Origin: an uncultured Alphaproteobacteria bacterium
Lineage (GTDB): Bacteria; Pseudomonadota; Alphaproteobacteria; SP197
Direction of reading: 5' to 3'
Length of the DNA stretch: 64,000 nucleotides
Assembly (NCBI GenBank): GCA_943787175.1
Contig: CALSLK010000012.1
Span: 36,387-100,386 of the forward strand
Position 1 is the stretch's first letter, and the number at the start of each line of letters is the position of its first letter. The position numbers and the translations under genes are program-made. The notes beneath the pieces were generated by a model. It made no database searches. It had not been told where the DNA came from and saw nothing but the letters and a program-made list of their open reading frames with translations. Below are positions 9,977 to 20,436 of the stretch, piece by piece.

Positions 9977-12900
9977 ATGCGCTCCCTAAGCATCCTGATC
10001 GCCACCTTGTTCATCCACACCGCCGCGCTGGCCGATGAAGTCCGAAAGGAGCTGGAACTGTGGGTCGATTGGACCGAGCTCCAGAGCGAGCAGGAGACCC
10101 CGCGCTATTGCATCAACTTCAATCTTCCGCTGCTGAATGACGGCTCCATCGCCATGGATGCCTATGTTCGCGTGGAACCCGGTGACGATGCCGGCATCAG
10201 CGTACGCCGCAACATCCTGTGCATCGATGGTCTGCACCACAGCGAGAACTACACCGTCACCCTGCTTGACGGCCTGCCCGGCGCACAGGCACGCCTGGAT
10301 GGCGACCGCACCTTAGACATCAATGTTCCCAGCCGGTCTCCGGTCGTGGCCTTCCCCAGCGGTGGTTACGTCCTGCCGGCTCAGGACAATGCCAGCATTC
10401 CCATCGAAACCATCAACGTCGACACCCTGGCGCTCAACATCTACCGCGTGAACGACCGCGCGCTGGCCCAGGAACTTCGGGACGGCATGGTGTTTGGAAC
10501 GCTTTACGACTGGACCATGGATCAACTGGCTGATCAGGACGGCGAACTGGTCTGGCAGGGCGAACTCGATATCGAGGGCGAGCAGGAGCAACGCGTTCGC
10601 ACCGCAATTCCAATTGCCGAGACGATCGGCACACTGGAGCCGGGTATCTACGCTGCCGCGGCCGTCGAGGTTTCGGCATTGGAGGAGGAATACTACTGGT
10701 ACGATTGGGCAACCCAGTGGTTCATCGTCTCGGACCTGGGCCTTGCCGCCATGATCGGAGATACCGGCCTTCATGCGACCGTGCGTTCCCTGAGCGGTGG
10801 CGAGGCGCTTGACGGCGTCACGTTCGAACTGGTTGCGCGCAACAGCAAGGTTCTGGCCACAGTCACCAGTGACAGTAACGGCCTGGCGGTGTTCGACCCC
10901 GGCCTGGTGCGTGGCGCAGGCGGCAACGCGCCGCGTGTCCTGATGGCGCGTGCCGGAGACGACTTTGCCTTTATCGATCTCGACAGTGCACCCATTGATC
11001 TTTCGGACCGCGGCGTTGACGGGCGTGAGCCCGCCGGACCGCTGGATGCGTTCCTCTATTCGGATCGTGGAATCTATCGCCCCGGCGAGAGCGTCCATAT
11101 CGTCACCCTTCTGCGTGATGCCGAAGCCATGGCCCAGGACGGTGTGCCCGTTACACTGCGGCTTCTGCGGCCTGATGGTGTCGAGACCCTGCGCGCGACG
11201 GTCTACGACAGTGGCGCCGGCAGTTATCCCTGGACCATCGTCTTGCCGGGCAATGCCTACACCGGAAGTTGGGCCGTGCAGGCGCTGGTTGGTGACGACA
11301 ATGTCGTCGGCGATGTGCGTTTCCTGGTCGAGGATTTCGTCCCGCCACGCATCGAATTCGACCTTGCGGCCGATCCTGAGATCATGATCCCGGCCAACAA
11401 TGCGGCGTTTGCCACGGTTGAAGCAGGATACCTTTATGGCGGCGTCGCTGCGGGCCTGGAAGGTGAAGCGACCTTCTCCTTTGCGCTCTCGCGCAATCCC
11501 TTTGACCGCAATGACGGGTTTGAGTTCGGCCTTGCCGAAGAAGACTCTCCTGCCAGCAGTTACGACACGGCATACTTCACGACCGACGAGGCCGGCTTTG
11601 CCGAGTTCCAGCTTGCCCTGGAAACGCTGGAAACCGTTACGTCACCGGTCGAGGTGACCGTTCATGCCCAGCTCTTCGACGTTGGCGGCCGCCCCGTGGG
11701 CCGCAATGCGACAATGGACGTGCTCGGCGCTGACACCCTGATCGGCATCAAACCACTGTTCCCTGAAAACACCGTGGACTGGCAGGATGAAGCCGCCTTC
11801 GAAATCGGCGCCTTCGATGTCCAGGGAGACAGAATCGCGCTCGACGGGCTCCGTTGGGAGCTGGTTCAGGAAGAATACGACTGGCGCTGGTATGACACCG
11901 GCTGGCAGTGGGAATATCAGGGCTTCTATTCTGATCGCTCGGTCGCATCAGGCGTCGTGGATGTCGCGAACGACCAGTTGGCCCGGATTGGCAAGGAAGT
12001 CACCTGGGGCCGCTACAGGCTGGAGGTTTTTGACCCGGTATCGGGCGCAGCGACCAGCATCCGCTTCCGCTCGGGCTGGCGCAGTGAACCAGGTCTTGCC
12101 GATGCTCCGCCCGATCGCGTCACGCTATCGATGTCGGCTCAGAGTTATCAGCCCGGCGACACAGCAACGGTCTTTGTCGATCCCCCGTTCGACGCCCGTG
12201 TGGCGCTTGCCGTGATGGACAACGGCGTGCGCGAGCTGATGTTCGTTGACGTGCCCAATGCCGGTGCCAGTTTCGACCTCACCGTGACCCAGGATTGGTC
12301 GCCGGGCGCCTATGTCGTGGCAACCGCTTATGGCGCGCCAGACCCGCTGGTCCCCACCATTCCGCAACGCGCCGTGGGCGTGGCCTGGGCTGAAGTGACG
12401 CTTGAGGGCCAACGCCTGGAAGTTTCGCTCGAGACACCCGAACTGATTGAACCCGGCACAACCCTTTCCACAAGTGTGCGTATCGACGGCGCAATCGAGG
12501 AAGACAGCGTCTATGTCACGGTTGCGGCCGTCGATGACGGCGTTCTGCAACTGACCCGCTATACCGCGCCCGCGCCCCGTGACTATTTCCTTGGCCAGAG
12601 GCGCCTGGGCGTCGAACTGCGTGATGTCTATGGCCGACTGATCGATGCTTCGGGCGCCATTGCAGGCGTTCTGCGTCAGGGTGGTGACGGAAGCCTGGGT
12701 GGTGGCCTGGCCGGAGACCTGCCCAAACGCTCGTCACGTGTCGTTGCCCTGTTCTCCGGTGTTGTTCCCGTCGAAGACGGACATGCTGTCATTGATCTGG
12801 ACGTGCCCGACTTCAATGGGCGCCTGCGCGTCATGTCAGTGGCATGGTCGGCGCGTGGCGTGGGCCAGTCTCAGACGACGGTGCAGGTATCGGCACCCAT

Positions 12901-14722
12901 CATTGCCGATCTTTCCCTGCCGCGCTTCCTGTCTCCCGGGGACCAGTCGACCGCGACCCTTGCGATCGACAATCTGCGTGGGCCCGACGGCGCCTATGAA
13001 TTCTTCCTGTCCGCTGAAGGTGCTGTTTCCGTACTCCAGCCATCCGGCAGCGTTGCAGCGCTTGGTCAGGGTGATCAGACGCACAGCACCTTCCGGCTGG
13101 AGGCAGGTGAGTCCGGAACGGCGCTGATCGAGCTCATCGTCAATCCGCCAGAAGGTGAAAGCCTGATCCGAAGCTGGGATCTCAGTGTGCGCCCTTCAAC
13201 GCCGCTGACGACCGAGCGCGAACTGGTCTCCATACCAGCGGGTAGCTCTTATCTTATTCCTGCCGGTGCGGGCGCAGACTTCGAGCAGAATGGCCTGAGC
13301 CTCAGCCTGGTGGCCGACACACATCCGCCGCTGGATACGTTCCAGCTTCTGCGATGGCTTGATCTCTACCCCTATGGCTGTGCCGAACAGACCACCAGCC
13401 GGGCCATGCCGCTTCTTTATGTCGCCATGCTCAATGGGGCCGAAGCGGTACTCGACATCGATCAGAACGAGATCGACCTGCGCATCGAAAATGCCATCCG
13501 GCGCCTGATTGCCATGCAAACCGATTACGGCAATTTCGGCATGTGGGGCTGGTACAGCTACAACAATCCCTGGATCGATGCCTATGTCATGGACTTCCTG
13601 AGTCGGGCCCGTGATCTCGGCTACCGCGTTCCCGAACAAGCCTGGAGAGCAGGCATGGACGCGCTCGAGAGCAATCTGATGGATGGCTATGCCGATTCCA
13701 ATGGCATGGCTTATGCCCTGCACGTGCTGGCGCGTGCGGGATGGGGTGATCCCTATGACCTGCTTTATCAGGCTGACAGCCTGGATCGCAGCGAACTCAC
13801 CACACTGGGCGAAGTTCTGGTCGCCGCTGCCTTTGTCAATCTGGGCGACTACGAGCGCGCATATGGCATCACAAGCGCGATCGATTTTGGCGACATGGTC
13901 ACATCAGACTATGCCGCCTATGGTTCCGACCTGCGCGATACGGCCATGGCCGTGACGACCCTGGTGGAAAGCGGTCTGGCTGCGCCGTCATCCCTGCTTG
14001 AAGCCTATGACCTGCTGGGACGCAGCTTTGCCGAGCGTCGCTGGACCAGCACGCAGGAGAATGCCTGGCTGGTGATGGCTGCCCATGCTGCCCTGGGCGG
14101 AGAAAACGTCAACATTGCCCTTAACGGTGTCGATGAAGCCGTCCCGGGACCCTGGCAGGTACAGCTGACAGGTGCTGAGCTCGAACGTGACAACGTCCTG
14201 GCAAACAACAGCAGCGATCCGCTCTATGTCAGCATTGCCACAACCGGTTATCCCACTCTGGAGGCACCGGCGGTCGCGAACGGGCTCGATATCCAACGCA
14301 CGCTCTATGACAACGCCGGCAATGTGCTGGAAACCAACGACCTTACCCAGAACGATCTTGTTGTCGTTCATCTCCAGGTCTGGGTAAACGACAGCGTGAA
14401 CCACAACCTCATGGTGGTTGACCTGCTTCCAGGCGGTCTGGAGCTTGAAAACGCCCGACTGGAAGGCGTCATCAATGTCGGCGACCTGTCGTGGCTGGGC
14501 GAACTGACCTATGCCGATGCGGTCGAACTGCGTGATGACCGTTATGTCGCTGCCGTGCAGGTCGATCCCAGTTATGACGAGGGATACTACGCCTTTGCCT
14601 ATCTGGCGCGTGCCGTAACGCCCGGCGTCTACACCATGCCGGCACCGCATGTGGAGGATATGTACCGCCCCTACATCAACGCACGGGGCGAGGCAGGCAA
14701 ACTCACGGTGAATGCGCCCTGA
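9977..14722 (+). CDS. Bacterial alpha-2-macroglobulin with thioester motif
   Basis: A 1581-residue exported protein with a Sec signal peptide (residues 1-19, cut near ALA-DE). MG-type beta domains and an A2M-N module follow, including the characteristic AFLYSDRGIYRPGE-like segment near residue 355. The thioester motif is CAEQ at residues 1135-1138 within YGCAEQTTSR, followed by an alpha/alpha toroid with WGWY. Such proteins trap attacking proteases in the periplasm through the thioester. I see no lipobox Cys, unlike Escherichia coli YfhM. The last 11 bases overlap pbpC, so the two should be translationally coupled. Confidence 0.95.
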   Translation: MRSLSILIATLFIHTAALADEVRKELELWVDWTELQSEQETPRYCINFNLPLLNDGSIAMDAYVRVEPGDDAGISVRRNILCIDGLHHSENYTVTLLDGLPGAQARLDGDRTLDINVPSRSPVVAFPSGGYVLPAQDNASIPIETINVDTLALNIYRVNDRALAQELRDGMVFGTLYDWTMDQLADQDGELVWQGELDIEGEQEQRVRTAIPIAETIGTLEPGIYAAAAVEVSALEEEYYWYDWATQWFIVSDLGLAAMIGDTGLHATVRSLSGGEALDGVTFELVARNSKVLATVTSDSNGLAVFDPGLVRGAGGNAPRVLMARAGDDFAFIDLDSAPIDLSDRGVDGREPAGPLDAFLYSDRGIYRPGESVHIVTLLRDAEAMAQDGVPVTLRLLRPDGVETLRATVYDSGAGSYPWTIVLPGNAYTGSWAVQALVGDDNVVGDVRFLVEDFVPPRIEFDLAADPEIMIPANNAAFATVEAGYLYGGVAAGLEGEATFSFALSRNPFDRNDGFEFGLAEEDSPASSYDTAYFTTDEAGFAEFQLALETLETVTSPVEVTVHAQLFDVGGRPVGRNATMDVLGADTLIGIKPLFPENTVDWQDEAAFEIGAFDVQGDRIALDGLRWELVQEEYDWRWYDTGWQWEYQGFYSDRSVASGVVDVANDQLARIGKEVTWGRYRLEVFDPVSGAATSIRFRSGWRSEPGLADAPPDRVTLSMSAQSYQPGDTATVFVDPPFDARVALAVMDNGVRELMFVDVPNAGASFDLTVTQDWSPGAYVVATAYGAPDPLVPTIPQRAVGVAWAEVTLEGQRLEVSLETPELIEPGTTLSTSVRIDGAIEEDSVYVTVAAVDDGVLQLTRYTAPAPRDYFLGQRRLGVELRDVYGRLIDASGAIAGVLRQGGDGSLGGGLAGDLPKRSSRVVALFSGVVPVEDGHAVIDLDVPDFNGRLRVMSVAWSARGVGQSQTTVQVSAPIIADLSLPRFLSPGDQSTATLAIDNLRGPDGAYEFFLSAEGAVSVLQPSGSVAALGQGDQTHSTFRLEAGESGTALIELIVNPPEGESLIRSWDLSVRPSTPLTTERELVSIPAGSSYLIPAGAGADFEQNGLSLSLVADTHPPLDTFQLLRWLDLYPYGCAEQTTSRAMPLLYVAMLNGAEAVLDIDQNEIDLRIENAIRRLIAMQTDYGNFGMWGWYSYNNPWIDAYVMDFLSRARDLGYRVPEQAWRAGMDALESNLMDGYADSNGMAYALHVLARAGWGDPYDLLYQADSLDRSELTTLGEVLVAAAFVNLGDYERAYGITSAIDFGDMVTSDYAAYGSDLRDTAMAVTTLVESGLAAPSSLLEAYDLLGRSFAERRWTSTQENAWLVMAAHAALGGENVNIALNGVDEAVPGPWQVQLTGAELERDNVLANNSSDPLYVSIATTGYPTLEAPAVANGLDIQRTLYDNAGNVLETNDLTQNDLVVVHLQVWVNDSVNHNLMVVDLLPGGLELENARLEGVINVGDLSWLGELTYADAVELRDDRYVAAVQVDPSYDEGYYAFAYLARAVTPGVYTMPAPHVEDMYRPYINARGEAGKLTVNAP

Positions 14723-16787
14723 TATGAACCTTCGCCGGGGAGCACGCCTTGCCCTGCTGACCAGCACGCTTGTGCTGGCCGTGCTGGTTGCTGACCGACT
14801 GGCGCCACCGGACTTGAGCCGGGTCGAGGCAACAACACGGACCGTCAACGACCGTGATGGCGCTCTGTTGCGGGCCTTCATCACGCCAGACGGCATGTGG
14901 CGTTACCAAACGCAGCCCGATGACGTCGATCCGCTCTATCTCGCCATGCTGAAGATGTGGGAGGACCGGCGCTACGACGACCACCCGGGCATCGATCCCC
15001 TGGCCATGACCCGCGCCCTGGGCCAGTGGGTTCAGGCCGGGCGTATTGTCTCGGGCGCATCCACACTCACCATGCAGACCGCACGTCTGCTGGAACCACG
15101 CGGGCGTAATCTGGGCACCAAGCTCGTCGAGATGGCCCGCGCCTTCCAGCTGGAACGCCGGTATGGCAAGGACGAAATCCTCTCGGTCTATCTCACGCTG
15201 GCGCCTTTTGGCGGCAATCTGGAAGGTGTGCGTGCCGCTTCGCTGGCTTACTTCAGCAAGGAACCCGGCCACCTAACACCCGCCGAAGCCGCCTTGCTGG
15301 TCGCCCTGCCCCAATCGCCCGAGGCATTGCGTCCTGACCGTGCGCCCGAAGCGGCCATGGCAGCGCGCAACCGTGTGCTGGACCGTGCTGCCGAAGAAGG
15401 CGTGATCACCCTGGCAGAAGCAGAGGCCGCCAAGCTGGCCCTGGTGCCATCGCGCCGTGCCGATATGCCGTTCCTGGCACCACACCTTGCCGAACGCCTT
15501 GCCGCTGAGCATGAAGACCCCGTGATCACCACTACTCTGGATCGTGACCTGCAAGCCGCTATCGAGCGCTTGCTGGCGCAACGCCGTCCCGTCGCTGATC
15601 CCGGCGCCAGTGCTGCCATCATGGTCATCGACAACCATACCGGCGCAGTGCTCGCACATATCGGCGCGCTCGATTACTTCGATGAGCGCCGCAACGGCAT
15701 GGTCGACATGACACAAGCCGTGCGCTCACCTGGCTCCGCGCTCAAACCCTTCATCTATGGCCTGGCGTTCGGGCGGCGGCTGATTCATCCCGCCATGCTG
15801 ATCGATGACCGACCCCGTGACTTCGGCGGCTGGCGACCCTCCAATTTCGATGACGGATTCCATGGCATCGTCACCATGGGCGATGCACTGGCAACGTCGC
15901 TCAATGTTCCTGCTGTGGCCGTGCTTGACCGGCTGGGACCCCAGACCTTCGACAGTGCCTGGCGCGACGCGGGCCTGGCTCTCCATTACCCTGGTATCGA
16001 TCCACGTCCGGGCCTGCCGCTTGCCCTGGGTGGCGTCGGCGTAACATTGGAAACCATGGTTGCCGGCTATGTCGGGCTGGCAAACGGTGGCCTGATGCAA
16101 CCGCTTTCGGTTCTGCCCGACACCGTGTCAGAGCCGTCCGGCGTGCGATTGATGCCTGATTTCGCCGCCTGGTACGTCGCCGATATTCTGCGCAACGCAC
16201 CGCGTGCCATCGGCTTCACCCAACAGGGACGCCACGGTGAGATCGCTTTCAAGACCGGAACATCCTATGGCTACCGCGACGCCTGGGCCCTGGGATTTAC
16301 GCAAGACGTCACGGTTGGCGTCTGGCTGGGCCGCCCCGACGGCGGCTCCTGCAGCGGCTGTGTCGGAATCGAAGTTGCCGCACCGGTCATGCTGGCCGTG
16401 TTTGACCTGATCGCTGACAGCGGCGGACCCGCCCTGCCTTCTCCACCAGCCGACGCCTTGCTGATCCGGACAGCAGAACTGCCCAACTATCTGCAGCGTT
16501 TTGACCGCGAAGACACCGCTTTGGGGCCCCAGGTCGCGTTTCCCCTGGACGGCAGCACGTTGCGCCTGGCCTGGCTTGGCGACAGCGCAGAAACCCTGCC
16601 CCTGCGCGCCGATGGTGGCTTGCAGCCCTATCTCTGGCTGGTCAACGGCGTGCCTGTCGATGCCGACCGCCGCGGTGAAGCCGACTGGATCCCCGATGGT
16701 GCAGGGTTTGTATCGGTCAGCGTGACCGATGCCGCAGGCAACAGCGCCAGCGTTGATGTCCTGGTCGAGCTGGTCGGACGCGATTAG
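14712..16787 (+). CDS. pbpC: Penicillin-binding protein 1C
   Basis: A 691-residue bifunctional peptidoglycan synthase, periplasmic with one N-terminal anchor. The GT51 glycosyltransferase domain (about residues 60-230) shows MWEDRRYDDHPG, GASTLTMQ and LAPFGGNLEG. The transpeptidase domain has SALK with the active Ser at residue 342, SLN, and KTGTS. The C-terminal 90 residues form the BiPBP_C domain typical of PBP1C. The gene overlaps the alpha-2-macroglobulin gene, a pairing conserved in many proteobacteria and thought to combine protease trapping with wall repair. A second Met at 14724 is an equally possible start. Confidence 0.95.
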   Translation: MRPDMNLRRGARLALLTSTLVLAVLVADRLAPPDLSRVEATTRTVNDRDGALLRAFITPDGMWRYQTQPDDVDPLYLAMLKMWEDRRYDDHPGIDPLAMTRALGQWVQAGRIVSGASTLTMQTARLLEPRGRNLGTKLVEMARAFQLERRYGKDEILSVYLTLAPFGGNLEGVRAASLAYFSKEPGHLTPAEAALLVALPQSPEALRPDRAPEAAMAARNRVLDRAAEEGVITLAEAEAAKLALVPSRRADMPFLAPHLAERLAAEHEDPVITTTLDRDLQAAIERLLAQRRPVADPGASAAIMVIDNHTGAVLAHIGALDYFDERRNGMVDMTQAVRSPGSALKPFIYGLAFGRRLIHPAMLIDDRPRDFGGWRPSNFDDGFHGIVTMGDALATSLNVPAVAVLDRLGPQTFDSAWRDAGLALHYPGIDPRPGLPLALGGVGVTLETMVAGYVGLANGGLMQPLSVLPDTVSEPSGVRLMPDFAAWYVADILRNAPRAIGFTQQGRHGEIAFKTGTSYGYRDAWALGFTQDVTVGVWLGRPDGGSCSGCVGIEVAAPVMLAVFDLIADSGGPALPSPPADALLIRTAELPNYLQRFDREDTALGPQVAFPLDGSTLRLAWLGDSAETLPLRADGGLQPYLWLVNGVPVDADRRGEADWIPDGAGFVSVSVTDAAGNSASVDVLVELVGRD

Positions 16788-16793
16788 GCCCGT

Positions 16794-17927
16794 TCAGGCA
16801 TCGAGCGCATCGCGGACCATCTTGTGGAAGAAGTGAACGACGTGTTCGCCCTCACCGCTGCGGGCGGTATCAACCATGAAGCGACCCTGGTCGTAACCGC
16901 GGGAGTTCAGGCCGCGCTGCACGGATTCACACAAGTCCATGTCTTCCACACCCAGGATGTTCTCGATGTAGTCGCGCCGCTTGGGATCGTCGGAAGCCCC
17001 CTTGGGCGCGAAACGATAGTTGCGGAACGCCGTGCGTGTCGGGCCCATCGGCACAACCTGGGTCACCATCAGATCGCCTGAGCCCGGCAACACATTGATC
17101 GTGTTGATGGGCCAGAGAAACCAGAACATCGAACGCGGCATGATCGCGTCCTCAGGGAAGTCATAGGCCGTGTTTTTCGGGCGCGTTTGTGGCCCAAGCT
17201 GGCGCGCGGTGATGCCATCGATCGTGTGCTCGTAGGCACTCATCTCGATGATGTCGGCGAAGGCAGGATGCGCGCCGGCACAGTGGTAACATTCGACATA
17301 GTTGTCGACGACCACCTTCCAGCCGGCTTCGATGGGACGCCCGCCGAAATCATAGATGTCAGTCAGTTCCAGTTCGTCCCAATAGGGAATCTGCGCGCGA
17401 ATGTCGGCCTCAAGGCCTGGCGCCTGCTCGACCAGAGGTACCGCGTCATCATCCAGATTGACGAAGATCAGACCGCACAACTCCTCGATACGCACGGACT
17501 TCAGGCCAAAATCTTCCTTGTCGAAGCCTTTCACGTTCTCGCAGTTGCGCGCAGTGCGCAGCGCGCCATCCAGGCCATAGGCCCAAGCGTGATAGGGACA
17601 GGTGATCGTTGCTTTCAGGGTGCCCGAACCCTGCACCAGTTCATGAGCACGATGCTGGCAAACATTGTGATAACCGCGCAGCTCGCCCTTGCGATCACGC
17701 ACCACGAACACCGGCTGGTCAGCAACCTCACCGGAGACATAGGCGCCGGGCTCGGCGACCTGGGAGATATGGCACAGGAAGATCCACGAACGTGCGAAGA
17801 TCTTTTCCTTCTCAAGTTCATAAATCGCGGGGTCGGTGTAGTAGCGCGACGGCAGGGTGTAGGAGAGTTCGGCATCATCACTAAGTGGACGGGCGAACTC
17901 TGCCTTCAATACATTGCTGCTTGCCAT
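16794..17927 (-). CDS. Rieske non-heme iron oxygenase, betaine/carnitine monooxygenase type
   Basis: The oxygenase alpha subunit, 377 residues from the chosen start. Rieske ligands are Cys90, His92, Cys110 and His113. Mononuclear iron ligands sit in DNYVECYHCAGAHP (His215 and His220). The bridging position before the first His carries Glu212, as in carnitine/betaine-type oxygenases, instead of the Asp of naphthalene-type dioxygenases. This favours N-demethylation or C-N cleavage of a quaternary amine, but the substrate is inferred. No ferredoxin reductase gene is adjacent. The frame opens at 17987; I chose ATG 17927 because GGAGG precedes it and Rieske relatives start near here. Confidence 0.87.
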   Translation of the reverse strand: MASSNVLKAEFARPLSDDAELSYTLPSRYYTDPAIYELEKEKIFARSWIFLCHISQVAEPGAYVSGEVADQPVFVVRDRKGELRGYHNVCQHRAHELVQGSGTLKATITCPYHAWAYGLDGALRTARNCENVKGFDKEDFGLKSVRIEELCGLIFVNLDDDAVPLVEQAPGLEADIRAQIPYWDELELTDIYDFGGRPIEAGWKVVVDNYVECYHCAGAHPAFADIIEMSAYEHTIDGITARQLGPQTRPKNTAYDFPEDAIMPRSMFWFLWPINTINVLPGSGDLMVTQVVPMGPTRTAFRNYRFAPKGASDDPKRRDYIENILGVEDMDLCESVQRGLNSRGYDQGRFMVDTARSGEGEHVVHFFHKMVRDALDA

Positions 17928-17994
17928 GACTTGGGAAACCTCCGGCTGAACCGATTGTCCTTCCAGCATACAGGTTCCAGGGATCAAGGCACAA

Positions 17995-18750
17995 TCAGCT
18001 GCTCAGCGTGGCGGCAAACCGCAGGCGCACATAATCGGCGGTCCAGTTGCCTGCGTCATCGCACAGGCTGTGGCGCAGCAGTTCAACCGTCTCATCCTGC
18101 GCCACTGCCCGGTCCTCTTCCGGCAGGGCAGCAAAGAAAAGACCAGCAAAGGTCGTAAGCCAGCCCGCCATACCCGTGGGCAACGGCGTGGGTCGGGGGA
18201 TGAGCGCGATGCTCTCGACCTTTAAACCAGCCTTCTCCAGGCGTTCCCGATAGGCCTCCGGCGTGGGATAAAACCAGGGATTGACGGTAGCGACATCGAT
18301 GCCACGCGCCTTGAGCACGGCGCCCAGCGCCGTCACCACAGCAGCCATGTTGCCGTGACCACCGAACTCTCCGACAAATCGGCCGCCAGGCTTCAACGCG
18401 CGCGCGACACCGGCAATCGCGGCATCAGCATCTCTGACCCAATGCAGCACGGCATTGGTGAAAACCGCATCAAACTCCTGCTCAAAGGTCAGTGCCGTTG
18501 CATCAGCAACATGGGCATCCAGACCGCGCGCAACAGCCGCAGCAATCATTTCGGCCGAAGCATCGACGGCGACAACATCAGCGCCAGCCCCAATCAGTTC
18601 AGCGGTCAGCGCACCGTCACCGCAGCCCAGGTCAAGAATGCGCTCTCCCGCCTGTGGCTTGAGCAAATCAAGGACGGGGCGCCCGAGCTTGGGCACAAAC
18701 CCTGCATTGGTCTGATAACCCTGCGCATCCCAATCGTGTTTCCTGCTCAT
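17995..18750 (-). CDS. Class I SAM-dependent methyltransferase
   Basis: A 251-residue methyltransferase of the Methyltransf_11/25 type. It carries SAM-binding motif I LDLGCGDGALT, VAVDASAEMI, and VLHWVRDADA, as in trans-aconitate-methyltransferase-like proteins; the substrate is unknown. I place the start at ATG 18750 because GGAG stands 8 bases upstream; the upstream ATG at 18768 would put that ribosome-binding site inside the gene. The gene ends 67 bp before the Rieske gene start on the same strand, so one transcript is plausible. Confidence 0.82.
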   Translation of the reverse strand: MSRKHDWDAQGYQTNAGFVPKLGRPVLDLLKPQAGERILDLGCGDGALTAELIGAGADVVAVDASAEMIAAAVARGLDAHVADATALTFEQEFDAVFTNAVLHWVRDADAAIAGVARALKPGGRFVGEFGGHGNMAAVVTALGAVLKARGIDVATVNPWFYPTPEAYRERLEKAGLKVESIALIPRPTPLPTGMAGWLTTFAGLFFAALPEEDRAVAQDETVELLRHSLCDDAGNWTADYVRLRFAATLSS

Positions 18751-18815
18751 CACGGTCGCTCCAATCAAAAGAGGCGGGTATCATTGGCCAACCGACACGA
18801 CAAGGTGGAAAGACC

Positions 18816-20426
18816 ATGCCCAAAGGAATGATCACCGGCCCGCAGCCCGACGCCGTGGAAGCAGGCGCAGAAATCCTGCGCGCCGGCGGTAATGCGGTCG
18901 ATGCAGCTCTTGCCTGCGCCTTTGTGCAAACGGTGGTCGATCCCATGATGTGCGGCATTGCCGGGTTCGGTGCCATGCAGGTTCTGATGCCGGGAAAAGG
19001 TGTCCATGAGATCATCGATTTTCATGGTCAGGTGCCCGCTGCCGCGACACCCGATATGTGGGAAGACCGCATCCTGGGCGAGACCGATGACGGCTTTGGC
19101 TTCATCCTGGAAGGTGCGGTCAATGATCTGGGCCATCAGGCCATCACGACGCCAGGCACGCTCAAGGCCTTTGCACAGGCAAGCCAGCGTTACGGCACCC
19201 TGCCATGGGGTGATCTGATCGAACGCGCCATGCGGTTTGCACGTGACGGCTACACGCTGACGCCAGGCGTGCAGAACTACTGGACTGCCCCCGACACACC
19301 GGGCCGGGTCAACGTGCTGGACCGGCTGGGCTATTCGGCCGAGGGACGCGCGGTCTATTTTGATGAAGCAGGGACCGTGCGCCAGATCGGTGACACCATC
19401 TGCAATCCCGGCATGGCATCATCTCTGGAACGCATTGCGCGCGACGGACCGGAAGTCTTCTATACCGGCGAGATAGCCCACCAGATCGATGCTGACATGC
19501 AGGCCCATGGCGGCCTGCTGTCGGCCCGCGACCTTGCCGATTACGACACCCAGACCGATGCACCGTTATGGGGCAGCTATCGCGGTCTTCCCTTCTCGAC
19601 CAACCGCCCGCCCGGCGGCGGCATCATGCTGATCGAGATGCTCAATATCCTGGAGAACTTCGATCTCGCTGCCATGGGCCACAACACGCCCGACTACATC
19701 CGCACCGTGGCCGAAGCCATGAAGATCGCCACCACCGACAAGGACGCCCATGTCGGTGACCCCCGGTTTTACGACGTGCCGATGGATCGCCTGACCGACA
19801 AGGCCTATGCCGCCAGCCATGCCGAAGCCATCGCACGGGGCGAAAAGGCCCATGTCGAACGCCTGGGCACTTCGGAATCGCCGGGAACCACCCATGTCGT
19901 CACCGCCGATGCCGCAGGCAACATCGTCACCATGACCCATACGCTGGGCATGATGTCGGGCGTCATCACCGACGGTCTGGGCTTCATGTACAACGGCGCC
20001 ATGGGCGTGTTTGACCCGCGCCCGGGCCGGGCAGGTTCGATTGCACCTGGCAAGTCGCGCTTCAGTTCGCTGTGCCCTACCATTGTCTTCGATGGCGACA
20101 AGCCAATCCTTGCGCTGGGAGCACCCGGCGGTACGCAGATCGCCATGGGTGTGCTCCAGGTCATGATGAACGTCATCGATTTCGGCATGACGCCCCAGGA
20201 AGCCATTCTGGCGCCGCGTTTCTCGGCTACCAGCGATGCCATCACCGTCACCGCGCGCATCCCGCGCTACCTCTGCGCCGAGCTGGAAGCACTGGGCTAC
20301 GCCATCGACCGCAGCGCCTACAGCTACGCCATCGCCTCGGTCCACGCGATCGGCTTTGATGCCGATGGCAATCCCAGCGGCGGCGCCGATATTCCCTATG
20401 GCGACGGCATGGCCCTGGCTGTCTGA
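18816..20426 (+). CDS. Gamma-glutamyltransferase family protein
   Basis: A 536-residue Ntn-hydrolase of the gamma-glutamyltranspeptidase family. The N-terminal part has GGNAVDAALA, GIAGFGAM and later LADY. The self-cleavage/nucleophile Thr is at residue 358 in PGTTHV, followed by the usual TADAAGNIV, and GAPGGTQI lies near the C-terminus. No obvious signal peptide is present, unlike the periplasmic enzymes, so a cytosolic role is possible. A TauD-like gene starts 10 bases after its stop. It may hydrolyse a gamma-glutamyl or related amide substrate, possibly linked to that oxygenase. Confidence 0.9.
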   Translation: MPKGMITGPQPDAVEAGAEILRAGGNAVDAALACAFVQTVVDPMMCGIAGFGAMQVLMPGKGVHEIIDFHGQVPAAATPDMWEDRILGETDDGFGFILEGAVNDLGHQAITTPGTLKAFAQASQRYGTLPWGDLIERAMRFARDGYTLTPGVQNYWTAPDTPGRVNVLDRLGYSAEGRAVYFDEAGTVRQIGDTICNPGMASSLERIARDGPEVFYTGEIAHQIDADMQAHGGLLSARDLADYDTQTDAPLWGSYRGLPFSTNRPPGGGIMLIEMLNILENFDLAAMGHNTPDYIRTVAEAMKIATTDKDAHVGDPRFYDVPMDRLTDKAYAASHAEAIARGEKAHVERLGTSESPGTTHVVTADAAGNIVTMTHTLGMMSGVITDGLGFMYNGAMGVFDPRPGRAGSIAPGKSRFSSLCPTIVFDGDKPILALGAPGGTQIAMGVLQVMMNVIDFGMTPQEAILAPRFSATSDAITVTARIPRYLCAELEALGYAIDRSAYSYAIASVHAIGFDADGNPSGGADIPYGDGMALAV

Positions 20427-20436
20427 GGAACAAGGC

